DNA of 5,542 nucleotides, taken from positions 1-5,542 of the forward strand of contig CABUCQ010000132.1 in assembly GCA_902490095.1 (NCBI GenBank). The letters run 5' to 3'. Both the position numbers and the translations under genes were made by a program. Positions 5,415 through 5,542 of the stretch are shown piece after piece. The stretch comes from an uncultured Collinsella sp. GTDB taxonomy: Bacteria > Actinomycetota > Coriobacteriia > Coriobacteriales > Coriobacteriaceae. Under the pieces are notes generated by a model. It ran no database searches and was not told where the DNA came from. It saw nothing but the letters and a program-made list of their open reading frames with translations. Numbering within the stretch: position 1 is the first letter of the stretch; every line of letters starts with the position of its first letter.

Positions 5415-5460
5415 AAGCCCGCGGCGGGGTGCCCGGGCATAGCGTTCGAAAGGGTTGAAC

Positions 5461-5542
5461 ATGTTCGATATGGTTTCTCGCCGCGGATTCGTTTCGCTTT
5501 CTGCTGTCGCCGCTGCCGGCCTTGGTCTTGCCGGCTGTTCGG
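5461..5542 (+). CDS. Lipoprotein with twin-arginine signal peptide (3' part outside window)
   Basis: Only the first 27 codons are in the window. They form a complete lipoprotein signal peptide: a short n-region with SRRGFV (residues 6-11, close to the Tat consensus S/T-R-R-x-F-L/V), an Ala/Gly/Leu-rich h-region, and the lipobox LAGC (23-26) with C26 as the acylated residue. The mature protein would be anchored to the outer face of the membrane, perhaps after Tat export. ATG 5461 is supported by AAAGGG (5449-5454) six bases upstream. Many such proteins are substrate-binding components of ABC transporters. The neighbouring molybdenum cofactor genes make a molybdate or tungstate binder conceivable, but nothing visible shows this and a terminator separates them. 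It has its own promoter with two operator-like dyads. Confidence 0.8.
   Translation, partial: MFDMVSRRGFVSLSAVAAAGLGLAGCS

Noticed and set aside
5415..5440. GC-rich hairpin around GCCCGGGC in the lipoprotein leader
   Set aside because: Several short alternative pairings exist, but none is long or followed by a T-tract; expected by chance in such GC-rich sequence.
1..5542. CRISPR array, tRNA, rRNA, insertion sequence or phage genes
   Set aside because: No regularly spaced direct repeats, cloverleaf-like segments, transposase or phage motifs were seen in the window.

Overview
The window looks like a chromosomal segment of a high-GC, Gram-positive-type anaerobe. A member of the Coriobacteriia close to Collinsella is my best guess. 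The guess rests on GC-rich codon use, strong AGGAGG/GAGG ribosome binding sites, the mix of genes and the style of the Tat/lipobox signal peptide. It is an inference, not a database result. All six clearly readable genes belong to known families, and I see no phage, insertion sequence, CRISPR array, tRNA or rRNA. The most unusual material is in the intergenic DNA and in one shortened gene.

Layout, left to right. (1) The 3' part of xpt (xanthine phosphoribosyltransferase, purine salvage) runs in from the left edge. It is closed by a near-perfect palindrome with a T-tract. (2) A small + strand gene at 451-831 encodes a stand-alone GGQ-domain release-factor-like protein, probably for ribosome rescue. 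(3) A 27-bp perfect inverted repeat fills the gap to a convergent gene. It shares a core sequence with the palindrome behind xpt. (4) Two minus-strand genes follow: a CLC-type anion transporter with sequence marks of the fluoride/proton (CLC-F) subclade at 1969-3390 and, 87 bp downstream of it, a YegS/DgkB-type lipid kinase at 919-1881. (5) A 210-bp divergent intergenic region at 3391-3600 separates these from the molybdenum cofactor genes. (6) moeA (3601-4863) and a moaB/mogA-type gene (4874-5257) form a tight + strand operon, with the second ribosome binding site overlapping the stop of the first. The operon ends in a strong hairpin terminator at 5271-5307. The moaB-type protein is only 127 residues and stops before the conserved C-terminal LPGSP region. 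(7) An AT-rich promoter region carries two similar 18-bp dyads (7-4-7), followed by the first 27 codons of a lipoprotein with a twin-arginine motif.

How the parts work together: MoeA and MoaB/MogA act in succession, adenylylating molybdopterin and then inserting molybdate, so they serve molybdo- or tungsto-enzymes encoded elsewhere. The downstream lipoprotein could be a substrate-binding protein, possibly for an oxyanion or metal, but too little of it is visible to tell. It has its own promoter and what look like operator sites. The other genes are housekeeping or stress functions with no evident link to each other.
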